Shown here piece after piece: positions 49,784 to 58,212 of a DNA stretch of 64,000 nucleotides. How positions within the stretch are numbered: position 1 is the first letter of the stretch; each line of letters begins with the position of its first letter. Where the stretch lies: assembly GCF_927798115.1 (NCBI RefSeq), contig NZ_CAKMMG010000008.1:124001-188000 (forward strand), in the 5' to 3' direction. The notes below the pieces were generated by a model. It was not told the origin of the DNA and did no database searches. It worked only from the letters and a program-made list of their open reading frames with translations. The position numbers and the translations under genes were made by a program. The stretch comes from Paenibacillus auburnensis (GTDB lineage Bacteria > Bacillota > Bacilli > Paenibacillales > Paenibacillaceae).

Positions 49784-49813
49784 TTGACAACAGCTTATGC
49801 TGTGGTGTATATT
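49784..49813 (+). promoter_or_regulatory. Promoter of the infC operon
   Basis: TTGACA (49784-49789), an 18-base spacer and TATATT (49808-49813). Confidence 0.8.
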
Positions 49814-49814
49814 A

Positions 49815-49972
49815 TTCAAGTATGCAAAACATAGGGATTGCAAGCAGAAGCACCGGCTTCTCACCTGACTGGTAATATGCCAGCTGGTTTTGATCTCAAT
49901 GCTTTATGAATGTTATAATTCATGAACGTTGATCAAACACGGGGTGTCGGGAGTTACCGGCACCCCTTTTTT
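49815..49972 (+). promoter_or_regulatory. Ribosomal protein L20 leader with attenuator terminator
   Basis: The region has an AGAAGCACCGGCTTCTCACCT segment in its middle, as in Bacillus L20 leaders, and a distal terminator (GGGGTG(T)CGG / CCG(G)CACCCC, then TTTTTT, 49941-49971). In Bacillus, L20 binds the leader and promotes termination, giving feedback control of infC-rpmI-rplT. The identification rests on sequence resemblance and position. Confidence 0.75.
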
Positions 49973-50021
49973 ATGGAGAACCGCAAGTACATTGCCTAAG
50001 AAGATCCGGAGGTGGAGAGTT

Positions 50022-50534
50022 ATCAGTAAGGAACATATGATCAATGATGAAATTCGGGCCAAAGAGGTTCGGTTGGTTGGAGCGGAAGGCGAGCAAATCG
50101 GAATTAAGCCGATCCGCGAAGCGTTGCAGATGGCGATTGATCTTAATCTGGATTTAGTCAACGTAGCACCGCAGGCGAAACCGCCGGTATGCCGCATCAT
50201 GGATTACGGCAAGTTCCGTTATGAAACGCAGAAGAAAGAGAAGGAAGCACGCAAAAACCAGAAGATCGTGGACATCAAGGAAGTCTGGTTCCGTGCTAAC
50301 ATTGAGGAACATGATTATCAAACCAAGTTCCGTAATGTCATCAAGTTCCTGGGCGAAGGCGACAAAGTGAAGTGCTCTGTCCGTTTCCGCGGACGTGAGA
50401 TTACCCACGCTAGCATCGGCCAGAAGATCCTGGAACGTGTTAAGACCGAAGTGGAAGATATATCTGTTGTTGAGCGCCAGCCTAAGCTGGAAGGCCGCAG
50501 CATGATTATGATTTTGGCTCCTAAAGCCCAATAA
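50022..50534 (+). CDS. infC: Translation initiation factor IF-3
   Basis: IF-3 keeps 30S subunits free and checks start codons. The 170-residue protein begins SKEHMINDEIRAKEVRLVG, aligning with the SKDF...NE.IRA.EVRL start of Bacillus IF-3. VNVAPQAKPPVCRIMDYGKFRYE and IEEHDYQTKFRN are hallmark segments. I start at ATC (50022-50024), because GGAGGT at 50008-50013 lies eight bases upstream. The first in-frame ATG at 50037 is 23 bases away and would remove conserved residues. Use of AUC, like the AUU of other infC genes, fits autoregulation by start-codon discrimination. Confidence 0.95.
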   Translation: MSKEHMINDEIRAKEVRLVGAEGEQIGIKPIREALQMAIDLNLDLVNVAPQAKPPVCRIMDYGKFRYETQKKEKEARKNQKIVDIKEVWFRANIEEHDYQTKFRNVIKFLGEGDKVKCSVRFRGREITHASIGQKILERVKTEVEDISVVERQPKLEGRSMIMILAPKAQ

Positions 50535-50590
50535 TTTGGAGTCACTTGCACAGCAATTTGGCGCCGCATAATATTCAAGGAGGAAACACC

Positions 50591-50791
50591 ATGCCTAAAA
50601 TGAAAACACACAGCAGCCTGAAAGGCCGCTTCAAAATTACCGGATCTGGTAAAGTACTGCGTTATAAAGCTCACAAGAACCACTTGCTGTCCCACAAATC
50701 GAAACGCGCAAAACGCGTATTGAACGGCAATCCAGTAATGGCCCCTGGGGATGTAAGACGTTTGAAACAAGGACTAGCTAACTTGAAATAG
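50591..50791 (+). CDS. rpmI: 50S ribosomal protein L35
   Basis: A 66-residue, very basic protein with the family pattern PKMKTHSSLKGRFKITGSGK and HLLSHKSKRAKRVL. AAGGAGGAAACACC precedes the ATG. The second gene of the infC-rpmI-rplT operon. Confidence 0.97.
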   Translation: MPKMKTHSSLKGRFKITGSGKVLRYKAHKNHLLSHKSKRAKRVLNGNPVMAPGDVRRLKQGLANLK

Positions 50792-50822
50792 TTTATCACA
50801 CATTTTTGGGAGGTTTATTAAT

Positions 50823-51182
50823 ATGGCAAGAGTTAAAGGCGGATTTGTAGTTCGTCGTAGACATAAGAAAGTATTGAAATTGGCAAAAGGTTACTTCGGT
50901 TCCAAGCACCGCATTTTCAAAACAGCTAACGAGCAAGTAATGAAATCGATGGTTTACGCTTACCGTGACCGTCGTCAGACTAAACGTAACTTCCGCAGAC
51001 TGTGGATCGTTCGTATTAACGCAGCAGCTCGTTTGAACGGCCTGTCCTACAGCAAGCTTGTATTCGGCCTGAAATTGGCTGGAGTAGAAGTGAACCGTAA
51101 AATGCTGGCTGATCTGGCAGTAAACGATCTTAACGCATTCAACTCCCTGGCTGTTGTAGCCAAAGAGAAGATCAACGCGTAA
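50823..51182 (+). CDS. rplT: 50S ribosomal protein L20
   Basis: A 119-residue basic protein, starting ARVKGGFVVRRRHKKVLKLAKGY and containing RDRRQTKRNFRRLWIVRINAAAR (in parts). It is an early assembly protein that binds 23S rRNA and, in Bacillus, also represses its own operon through the leader RNA upstream of infC. TTGGGAGGTTTATTAAT precedes the ATG. Confidence 0.97.
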   Translation: MARVKGGFVVRRRHKKVLKLAKGYFGSKHRIFKTANEQVMKSMVYAYRDRRQTKRNFRRLWIVRINAAARLNGLSYSKLVFGLKLAGVEVNRKMLADLAVNDLNAFNSLAVVAKEKINA

Positions 51183-51198
51183 GTGTTATAATTAACCG

Positions 51199-51242
51199 AA
51201 AAGCACCGCCTGCGGGGGAACCCGTGTGACGGTGCTTTTTTT
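51199..51242 (+). terminator. Terminator of the infC operon
   Basis: AAAAGCACCG / CGGTGCTTTT stem enclosing a CGGG/CCCG hairpin, followed by TTTTTT. Confidence 0.92.
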
Positions 51243-51273
51243 GTGCGGCTTTGTCCGGCAGCTTCTGTCTGGT

Positions 51274-51816
51274 CTATTCCCAGTATTTGCTGGTATTCAG
51301 CAGTGAGGCGAGTTTTTTGCTGCTGGCCCGTCTGATCTTGCGTAATTCAGAACGTTCATTGGCGGATTCGCTGATGAGCTTCTCTTCGTCGGTTTCCGGA
51401 ATGATGGCCGGGACAGGGGCTGGAGTACCGTCTTCCTCGACGGCTACAAAGGTGAGGAAGGAAGTAGCGGCAACGATTCGCTCACCGGTATATAGGTTCT
51501 CAGAGATGACCTTGACGAATACCTCTATGCTTGTGCGGCCTGTCCAAGAGACGAAGGATTCGAAGCAGACGGAGTCTGTAGGACGTATAGGCTGTAGGAA
51601 GTCGACGGAGTCCGTGGATGCCGTGACGACATTTTTACGGCAATGGCGCATTGCGGAGATGGAGGCAACTTCATCAATGGTGCTCATCAGCTTGCCGCCG
51701 AACAGAGTCTTATGATTATTGACATCATTCGGGAAAACACGGCCGGTTTTGAAGACGCGGGATTCCCGGCTATATTTGAAGGACGGCGTTTCTTGAAGAG
51801 AATTTTGTTCATTCAT
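51274..51816 (-). CDS. Acyl-CoA thioesterase (hotdog fold, YkhA-like)
   Basis: A 180-residue single-hotdog thioesterase of the YciA/YkhA/BFIT group. RVFPNDVNNHKTLFGGKLMSTIDEVASISA (in parts) contains the NxxxxxFGG and catalytic Asp signature, and VDFLQPIRPTDSV and VAATSFLTFVAVEEDG follow. A charged C-terminal tail (ETDEEKLISESANERSELRKIRR, in parts) is longer than in enterobacterial YciA. The acyl chain preference is unknown. Confidence 0.92.
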   Translation of the reverse strand: MNEQNSLQETPSFKYSRESRVFKTGRVFPNDVNNHKTLFGGKLMSTIDEVASISAMRHCRKNVVTASTDSVDFLQPIRPTDSVCFESFVSWTGRTSIEVFVKVISENLYTGERIVAATSFLTFVAVEEDGTPAPVPAIIPETDEEKLISESANERSELRKIRRASSKKLASLLNTSKYWE

Positions 51817-52124
51817 GGTTTCAGTACTCCCTTTTCTTACAATATGTAAGCATTTATGATAATAGAATTTCTATCTGTGTGCAATAATATTATAGTCTAC
51901 AGTGCGCTTCTTCAACCAATTCGGAACTTTTCTAACATATTATGACCGTAAAGGTTACGTACAGTGTTAGAGGAAGCGTTTTCTTGTGAAAAAATGCAAA
52001 TTATTATTGACCTGAGGTCATTTATAGACTGGATTTTAGGTTTTTTTACAGTTATAATTTGATCTAATGGTATGTCCAAGCAGAAGACAGAAGACATCCA
52101 ATTTCATAAGGGGGATCACAATCG
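51817..52124. other. Gene-free region upstream of the nucleoside transporter
   Basis: A ~300-base AT-rich divergent spacer. It holds three short palindromes: CTTAC-AATAT-GTAAG (51836-51850), CGTAA-AGG-TTACG (51947-51959) and TGACC-TGA-GGTCA (52008-52020). A TATAAT at 52053-52058 may be the -10 of the transporter operon, without a good -35 at 17 bases. No purine riboswitch fold is apparent. Confidence 0.5.
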
Positions 52125-53201
52125 ATGAAAAAGTTTTTGAAATCGTCGCTCGTTTTGTTGACGGCTTGCACTGTCGTTCTGGCAGGATGCGGAAACAACA
52201 ATAACGCAAATTCAGGAAATGCAGCAAATGGAGACAAAGGCACTAACGCTGGAACGGCAACTAATGCACCAGCTGAAGCTCCTAAGTCCGATGTAAAGAT
52301 CGGCCTCGTTACAGACGTAGGCGGAGTAAATGACAAATCGTTTAACCAATCCGCTTGGGAAGCACTGCAGGCTCTTGAAAAAGAATCCGGTGCTCAAATT
52401 AAATATCTGCAAAGTAAATCCAATGCCGATTATGAGCCTAACCTTAACCAATTCGTAAAAGGCGGCTACAACCTGACTTGGGGTATCGGTTTTGACCTTG
52501 GTGACGCACTGCTTAAAGTAGCTAAAGAAAATCCGGATGCCAACCTGGCCATCATCGACAGTGTAGTTGATGCTCCTAACGTTGAATCCGTAACTTTCGC
52601 TGAAAATGAAGGTTCCTTCCTGGTTGGTGTAGTTGCTGGTCTGACTACTAAAACTAACAAAGTAGGCTTCATCGGCGGTATGGAAAGCCCGGTTATCAAA
52701 CGTTTCGAAGTTGGCTTCAAAGCCGGCGTAGAAGCTGTTAACCCTAACGCAACAGTAACTATTACTTATGCAGGTGCATATGACAAGCCTGATACTGGTA
52801 AATCCCTGGCTGCAACTTTGTATGATGCTGGCAACGACATCATCTTCCCTGCTGCCGGTGCAACTGGTAACGGCGTATTTAACGAAGCCAAATCCCGCAA
52901 CGATGCAGGCGGTACTAAAGTATGGGTTATCGGCGTAGACAAAGACCAATCCCTGGAATTTGGCGATGACGTAACTCTGACTTCCATGATCAAACGTGTT
53001 GATGAAGCAGTTAAGAAAGTTTCTCAGCAAGTGGTTGACGGAACATTCAAAGGCGGCACTACAACCGTGCTGAGCCTGAAAGACAACGGTGTAGGCCTTC
53101 CAGAAACATCTAAGGCTAACGTTTCTGCTGAAATCCTGGCTAAAGTTGACGAGTACAAACAACAAATCATTGACGGAAAGATTACTGTTCCATCCGAGTA
53201 A
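52125..53201 (+). CDS. nupN: BMP-family nucleoside-binding lipoprotein (NupN type)
   Basis: The substrate-binding protein of a nucleoside ABC transporter, 358 residues. The signal peptide ends VVLAGC, a lipobox, followed by an Asn/Gly/Ala-rich linker (NNNNANSGNAANGDKG...). The binding domain begins VKIGLVTDVGGVNDKSFNQSAWEAL (in parts) and contains GIGFDLGDALLKVA, VTFAENEGSFLVGVVAG and KVGFIGGMESPVIKRFEVGF (in parts). Codon choice is strongly biased, suggesting high expression. The next three genes complete the transporter. The Bacillus counterpart NupNOPQ imports guanosine and other purine nucleosides. Confidence 0.92.
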   Translation: MKKFLKSSLVLLTACTVVLAGCGNNNNANSGNAANGDKGTNAGTATNAPAEAPKSDVKIGLVTDVGGVNDKSFNQSAWEALQALEKESGAQIKYLQSKSNADYEPNLNQFVKGGYNLTWGIGFDLGDALLKVAKENPDANLAIIDSVVDAPNVESVTFAENEGSFLVGVVAGLTTKTNKVGFIGGMESPVIKRFEVGFKAGVEAVNPNATVTITYAGAYDKPDTGKSLAATLYDAGNDIIFPAAGATGNGVFNEAKSRNDAGGTKVWVIGVDKDQSLEFGDDVTLTSMIKRVDEAVKKVSQQVVDGTFKGGTTTVLSLKDNGVGLPETSKANVSAEILAKVDEYKQQIIDGKITVPSE

Positions 53202-53379
53202 ACTGATTTGATTTAATGTCATTCACGTCACCATATTACAAGAAACAAGGCCGGTTCTTAAGCTGGCCTTGTTCCCTGTTACAAAAGCGGTTAATCTAAA
53301 CACAGCTTGCCGCCCTGCGAGGGGTGGCATGGCCGTGTCTATAAGGCAATGATATATATTCTGTGATGAGGGTGATTCC

Positions 53380-54918
53380 ATGAGTGCTGCGGCTCCTGTC
53401 GTAGAGTTGAAGCAAATCACAAAACGCTTTCCCGGTATTGTCGCGAACGACGCTATTAGTCTGACGCTGGAAAAAGGGGAGATTCACGCACTGCTTGGGG
53501 AGAATGGGGCAGGCAAATCAACCTTAATGAATATCGTATTCGGACTATACCAGCCCGATGAAGGCAGCATCGAAATCGACGGGAAACCGGTTATTATCGA
53601 TAACCCCAATAAAGCTATTGAGCTTGGCATTGGTATGGTTCATCAGCATTTCAAGCTTGTTGATCCTTTTACGGTAACTGAGAACATTGTTCTTGGCATG
53701 GAACCCAAAAAAGGACTTAAAATCGACTATAAATCCGCCGCGGAGCAGGTTCGTAAGCTATCTGAACAGTACGGACTCCAAGTAAATCCGAACGCAAAAA
53801 TTCATGATATTTCGGTCGGTATGCAGCAACGGGTAGAAATTATGAAGACCCTGTACCGCGGAGCGGATATACTTATATTCGACGAGCCTACCGCTGTACT
53901 GACGCCGCAGGAAATTACGGAACTGATGGCGATAATGAAGCGGCTCGTTGCAGAGGGCAAGTCCATCATACTTATTACACATAAGTTGAAAGAAATCATG
54001 CAAATTTCTGACCGCGTTACCATTATCCGCCGGGGTAAGGTGATTGATACCGTAAAAACTGCGAATACTAATCCGAACGAACTGGCTGAAAAAATGGTCG
54101 GACGTGATGTAACATTCAAGGTGGACAAGCGTCCTGCGCAGGTGGGAACCAGCGTATTGAAAATGACGAATGTCCACAGCAAGAACAAAGATGGTGTTTC
54201 TGTGCTTAACGGACTCAACTTTGAAGTGAAAGCCGGTGAGATTCTCGGTATTGCGGGAGTCGACGGCAACGGACAAAGCGAGCTGATTCAGGCGATTACA
54301 GGACTCCGCAAGATTGATTCCGGTTCAATCACTGTTTCAGGCAAAGAGATTGCCAATCTTTCTCCGCGTAAAATTTCTGAGATGAATGTGTCCCATATTC
54401 CGGAGGACCGCCATAAACACGGGCTGGTGCTTGATTTTACCGTCAGTGAGAACATGGTTCTGGAGACGTATTATAAGAGTCCCTATAACCAGAGCGGATT
54501 CCTGAAGCAGGATGTCATTGATAAGCACGCTGAAGATTTGATTAAGCAATTTGACGTGCGTACGCCATCCATTGAGAATAAAGCCCGTTCGTTATCAGGC
54601 GGTAATCAGCAAAAAGCGATTATTGCGCGGGAAATAGACAAAAATCCGACACTCCTGATTGCGGCTCAGCCTACGCGTGGTCTTGATGTGGGAGCGATTG
54701 AATTCGTGCAGAAACAATTGATTGCCCAGCGTGATCAAGGCAAGGCTGTACTGCTGATATCTTTTGAGCTCGATGAAATTATGAACGTATCCGACAGAAT
54801 TGCCGTTATTTATGAGGGCCAGATTGTCGGCGAAGTATTCCCGCAGGATACGAATGACCAGGAACTGGGTCTGATGATGGCGGGCAGCTTGAAACAGGGA
54901 GGAAAAGCGGGTGCATAG
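53380..54918 (+). CDS. nupO: Nucleoside ABC transporter, double ATP-binding protein (NupO type)
   Basis: A 512-residue protein with two ABC domains in tandem. Domain 1 has GENGAGKSTLMN (Walker A), a signature ISVGMQQRVEI and DILIFDEPTAVLTPQE (Walker B). Domain 2 has a divergent P-loop region GVDGNGQSELIQ and LSGGNQQKAIIAREI, then LLIAAQPTRGLDVGA. This is the RbsA/MglA-like layout used with BMP-family binding proteins, in which the second site is often degenerate. It overlaps the next gene by eight bases. Confidence 0.93.
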   Translation: MSAAAPVVELKQITKRFPGIVANDAISLTLEKGEIHALLGENGAGKSTLMNIVFGLYQPDEGSIEIDGKPVIIDNPNKAIELGIGMVHQHFKLVDPFTVTENIVLGMEPKKGLKIDYKSAAEQVRKLSEQYGLQVNPNAKIHDISVGMQQRVEIMKTLYRGADILIFDEPTAVLTPQEITELMAIMKRLVAEGKSIILITHKLKEIMQISDRVTIIRRGKVIDTVKTANTNPNELAEKMVGRDVTFKVDKRPAQVGTSVLKMTNVHSKNKDGVSVLNGLNFEVKAGEILGIAGVDGNGQSELIQAITGLRKIDSGSITVSGKEIANLSPRKISEMNVSHIPEDRHKHGLVLDFTVSENMVLETYYKSPYNQSGFLKQDVIDKHAEDLIKQFDVRTPSIENKARSLSGGNQQKAIIAREIDKNPTLLIAAQPTRGLDVGAIEFVQKQLIAQRDQGKAVLLISFELDEIMNVSDRIAVIYEGQIVGEVFPQDTNDQELGLMMAGSLKQGGKAGA

Positions 54919-55984
54919 ACTTAAAAAAATCTTCGCGACAGACAGCTATATTGTGCCTATTGTCGCGATCATTATGGGCTTCCTGGTTGGAGCTGTCGTA
55001 ATGCTGATCGGCGGGTATGATCCTATCGCCGCCTACTCCGCACTGTTCAAACGCGTATTTGGCAGCCCTTATGACTTCGGTGAAGCGGTACGCGAGATGA
55101 CACCGCTGATGTTTACTGGTCTTGCCGTAGCCTTTGCCTTCCGCTCAGGGATGTTTAACATCGGTGCGGACGGACAGGTGCTGATCGGAATGACAGCAGC
55201 TTCGGTTGTCGGCATTAAGCTTGCAGGAACACCTTCATTCCTGCTGGTGCCGCTTGCTGTTATTGCCGCCGGTCTTTGCGGCGGAATTTGGGCAGGGATT
55301 GCCGGATATCTAAAGGCAAAGCGCGGCATTAATGAAGTTATCACCACCATCATGCTTAACTGGATCGCACTGTATTTGTCCAATTATATTGTTAAACATT
55401 TTCTGCTGCTTAAAGGGCAGAACCGTTCGGTGGACAATCCGGCTTCGCTATCCATGACATTCTTGAATTCGCTGTTCGATAATGCCCGTGTACACTGGGG
55501 CACGGCTCTTGCGCTTTGTGCCGCGTTGTTCTTCTATGTTTTCTTGTGGAAGACCAAGCAAGGGTATGAGATGCGTGCGGTTGGACTTAACCCGCATGCG
55601 GCAGAATATGCAGGCATGAACGTCGGACGCAACGTAGTGAAGGCCATGTTTATCAGTGGTGCTTTTGCGGGTCTGGCAGGGGCAGGAGAGGTGCTTGGTG
55701 TATTCCATTACCAGTCCATCTTTGCGGCGTCACCTGGCTACGGCTTTGACGGCATTGCAGTAGCACTGCTGGGTCTGACGCATCCGCTGGGTGTAATTCT
55801 GGCTGCAATTCTGTACGGCATGCTGACTTACGGTTCAGCGGGTATGAGCTTTGGTGCCGATGTTCCGCCGGAACTGATTCGTATCGTTATTGGCTCCATC
55901 ATATTCTTTATTGCAGCACAAGGAATTGTACGCTGGGTGCTTAAACCGTTCTACTTCAAGCGCAAGAAAGAGAAGGTGTTATAG
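54911..55984 (+). CDS. nupP: Nucleoside ABC transporter permease (NupP type)
   Basis: A 357-residue permease with nine to ten membrane segments. GMFNIGADGQVLIGMTAA and the cytoplasmic coupling motif EVITTIMLNWIALYLSNYIV, with GMNVGRNVVKAMFISGAFAGLAGAGE (in parts), are typical of BPD_transp_2 permeases. It starts with GTG inside the nupO 3' end. It forms the membrane channel with the next gene. Confidence 0.92.
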   Translation: MHRLKKIFATDSYIVPIVAIIMGFLVGAVVMLIGGYDPIAAYSALFKRVFGSPYDFGEAVREMTPLMFTGLAVAFAFRSGMFNIGADGQVLIGMTAASVVGIKLAGTPSFLLVPLAVIAAGLCGGIWAGIAGYLKAKRGINEVITTIMLNWIALYLSNYIVKHFLLLKGQNRSVDNPASLSMTFLNSLFDNARVHWGTALALCAALFFYVFLWKTKQGYEMRAVGLNPHAAEYAGMNVGRNVVKAMFISGAFAGLAGAGEVLGVFHYQSIFAASPGYGFDGIAVALLGLTHPLGVILAAILYGMLTYGSAGMSFGADVPPELIRIVIGSIIFFIAAQGIVRWVLKPFYFKRKKEKVL

Positions 55985-56941
55985 ATGGATTTGCAGACGT
56001 TAGGACAGCTGCTCAATACAACGCTTGTGTTTTCCACAGCGCTCATTTTTGCCGCACTTGGCGGCATCTTCTCTGAACGCTCCGGTGTAGTTAACATCGG
56101 TCTTGAAGGGTTAATGATGTTTGGTGCGTTTGCCGCTGCAGTGGGAGGGTATTATGCCCAGGATGCAGGTATGGGAGCATGGGCTCCATGGGTTGGAGTG
56201 GTTTGCGCGATGGCCGTTGGTGTTATTGGCTCACTGATTCATGCGGTAGCTTCAATAACGTTCAAGGCGGACCAGACTATCAGTGGTACGGTCATCAACT
56301 TCCTGGCTGCGGGCAGCACGCTTTATATGGTTAAACTGTTTTTTGAGGGAGCCGGAGAAACTCCATTGCTGGAAGGGTTCAAAAAAGTTCCTGTTCCAGG
56401 GCTGTCCAAGATTCCGGTTATCGGCGAGGGGATTTTTAATTCCTATCCGACTACGTATTTAGCAATTGTGCTCGTTATCGTTATTTACTTTGTATTGTTT
56501 AAGACTCCGTTCGGACTTCGTCTGCGGGCTGTCGGCGAACATCCGAGTGCTGCCGACACTTTAGGCGTCAATGTCAACAAGATGAGATACATCGGTGTAA
56601 TGCTCAGCGGTCTGCTTGCCGGAATTGGGGGCGCAACGATCACCTTGACGACTACGGGGACCTTTGCGCACAATACGATTTCCGGTCAAGGTTTTATCGC
56701 GATTGCTGCCATGATCTTCGGGAAATGGAATCCGCTCGGTGCCTTCGGGGCTGCAGTATTCTTCGGATTCTCCCAAGCGATCCGCAACTATGTACAGCTG
56801 TTTGAATGGTCTAAGAGCATTCCGCAGGAATTCATTTTCATGATTCCTTATGTTCTGACGATTATTGTTCTAGTGAGTGCTGTAGGACGGTCTGCAGCGC
56901 CAAAAGCACTAGGTGAGCCATACGATCCTGGTAAGCGGTAA
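55985..56941 (+). CDS. nupQ: Nucleoside ABC transporter permease (NupQ type)
   Basis: A 318-residue second permease of the same family with eight to nine membrane segments. GVVNIGLEGLMMFGAFAAAVGGY, FKADQTISGTVINFLAAG and VGEHPSAADTLGVNVNKMRYIGVMLSGLLAGIGGA (in parts) are characteristic. The ATG immediately follows the previous stop (TAGATG), so expression is coupled. A perfect terminator closes the operon. Confidence 0.93.
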   Translation: MDLQTLGQLLNTTLVFSTALIFAALGGIFSERSGVVNIGLEGLMMFGAFAAAVGGYYAQDAGMGAWAPWVGVVCAMAVGVIGSLIHAVASITFKADQTISGTVINFLAAGSTLYMVKLFFEGAGETPLLEGFKKVPVPGLSKIPVIGEGIFNSYPTTYLAIVLVIVIYFVLFKTPFGLRLRAVGEHPSAADTLGVNVNKMRYIGVMLSGLLAGIGGATITLTTTGTFAHNTISGQGFIAIAAMIFGKWNPLGAFGAAVFFGFSQAIRNYVQLFEWSKSIPQEFIFMIPYVLTIIVLVSAVGRSAAPKALGEPYDPGKR

Positions 56942-56974
56942 TCTGAATCTCAGCTGGTATCAAAATAAGTACAG

Positions 56975-57007
56975 AAGCGCATGTCCAATTGGACATGCGC
57001 TTTTTTT
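56975..57007 (+). terminator. Terminator of the nup operon
   Basis: A near-perfect palindrome AAGCGCATGTCC / GGACATGCGCTT with an AATT centre, followed by TTTTT. Confidence 0.95.
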
Positions 57008-57130
57008 ATGTTTTTGAGCGGATATGGATATGTTAACCTGCTACACCCTTGAAGCAGGGACAGGTGTACAGGCGAACTGCTGCTTCGCCGAATAGACTGA
57101 GTTGAACCTTAAGCGAATACGCAGGAATTC

Positions 57131-57271
57131 AAAACTGAGTATATGCTTCTGAAGCCAGTTTTGCACGATAGGAATCAGGAAAGCTCAGCTCACAAAACTA
57201 AGTTTATGCTTCCGAAGTCAGTTTTGTACGAAGTGAATTAAGGAAGCTCAGCTCACAAAACTTTTAGGAGG
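57131..57271 (+). repeat. CAAAACT cis-element, tandem copy upstream of the 113-residue gene
   Basis: Two full units follow each other. Unit 1: TATGCTTCTGAAGCC, AGTTTTG (57157-57163), 29 bases, CAAAACT (57193-57199). Unit 2: TATGCTTCCGAAGTC, AGTTTTG (57220-57226), 29 bases, CAAAACT (57256-57262), then TTTAGGAGG. A half-unit CAAAACT at 57131 precedes. Both loops end GCTCAGCTCA. The last CAAAACT is four bases from the AGGAGG site of the gene at 57278. Confidence 0.78.
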
Positions 57272-57277
57272 GATTTT

Positions 57278-57619
57278 ATGGCACATCCGGTTACTAAGAA
57301 ACAGGTTATGAAGCTGGTCGGCAAAAATATTGTTGCAGTAAAAAAAGACGGCTCCAAGGTAATGGGTAAGCTACTGCGCGTTTCGGGAAACCGTCTTATT
57401 CTCCAACGTGTCAGCGGTAAAAAAGTGCAAACCAAAGCATTGATTCCGCTGGTGCTGTTTGATTTGCTTGCTGTCGGTACAGCTCCGTATGCCTACAGTC
57501 CTTATGGCTATGGCGGGGGCGGGCCTTACGGAGGCTATGGACCAGGACCCGGCTATGGCGGTTATGGACCAGGCCCGGGTTACGGCGGAGTTCCGTATCC
57601 TCCGATCGGATTCTTTTAA
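57278..57619 (+). CDS. Small protein with an Sm-like N-terminal part and a Gly/Tyr/Pro-rich tail
   Basis: A 113-residue protein. Residues ~1-55 (KLVGKNIVAVKKDGSKVMGK, then VSGNRLILQRVSGKK) look like a small beta-barrel of Sm or SH3 type. The last 45 residues are Gly/Tyr/Pro-rich with the unit GGYGPGPGY twice. Such tails occur in spore coat and surface proteins, but no coat family is recognised. TTTAGGAGGGATTTT precedes the ATG, at the end of the tandem CAAAACT element. The frame overlaps the stop of the convergent GNAT gene by four bases. Confidence 0.7.
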   Translation: MAHPVTKKQVMKLVGKNIVAVKKDGSKVMGKLLRVSGNRLILQRVSGKKVQTKALIPLVLFDLLAVGTAPYAYSPYGYGGGGPYGGYGPGPGYGGYGPGPGYGGVPYPPIGFF

Positions 57620-58071
57620 AGAAATCGGTTAAACTGCTTTTCGAACTCATAACAATAGTTCTGGGGCTGATAACGGGCTACGCTGTAGCCCATTTTTTCA
57701 TAAAAAGAAATTCCTGCCGCATTTCCTGTATCCACAGCTACCTTTGCCCGTTTACAGCCGCGTGATAATGCAAATCGCTCTGCCCGGTCCATCAGCATAT
57801 TCCCCCAGCGTTTGCGGCGCGCTGACGGGGCTATGGCAAGCATATCAATATAGAGCAAATCACCATGCAGCATGAAATGGACAAACCCCAGCGGATCGCT
57901 CTCATAGTCGGGACAAGCTACAAGAGTAACTCCTTGGCCTAAGCGCCGGGGCAGATCTTTTCTGACCTGGCTGATTACGGTTTGCGGCAGATGCGACAAC
58001 GGAACTAGCTGCTTTTCAATTAAGTCCATAATGACGCTGTCGTCCTGCTTGGGTCTGCGGTAACGAATCAT
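57616..58071 (-). CDS. GNAT N-acetyltransferase
   Basis: A 151-residue acetyltransferase. YRRPKQDDSVIMDLIEKQLV is the N-terminal alpha-1 region, SARRKRWGNMLMDRAERFA the acetyl-CoA loop and AAGISFYEKMGYSVARYQPQ the C-terminal end. It resembles ribosomal-protein or peptide acetyltransferases, but the substrate is unknown. I start at MIRYRRP because AAAGGGGGCGCTCT precedes the ATG. An ATG or GTG six codons earlier overlaps that site. Confidence 0.9.
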   Translation of the reverse strand: MIRYRRPKQDDSVIMDLIEKQLVPLSHLPQTVISQVRKDLPRRLGQGVTLVACPDYESDPLGFVHFMLHGDLLYIDMLAIAPSARRKRWGNMLMDRAERFALSRGCKRAKVAVDTGNAAGISFYEKMGYSVARYQPQNYCYEFEKQFNRFL

Positions 58072-58177
58072 AGAGCGCCCCCTTTCCACGCATTGTCGTA
58101 CATCATATGCCTGAGTCGGTGTGGGCGTTACGGAAACCGTAGAACAACGTTTTGTGACAGTTTATGAAATAAGGGTA

Positions 58178-58206
58178 TTGACTAACCGTGTGAGGAATCA
58201 TATAAT
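58178..58206 (+). promoter_or_regulatory. Sigma-A promoter of the ilv-leu cluster
   Basis: TTGACT (58178-58183), a 17-base spacer and TATAAT (58201-58206). The transcript should start near 58213 and enter the T-box leader. Confidence 0.88.
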
Positions 58207-58212
58207 GTGTCT

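Noticed and set aside
52212..53222. A 336-residue minus-strand frame opposite nupN
   Set aside because: It mirrors a gene with biased codons, has no binding site or domain, and would be the exact antisense of a conserved lipoprotein.
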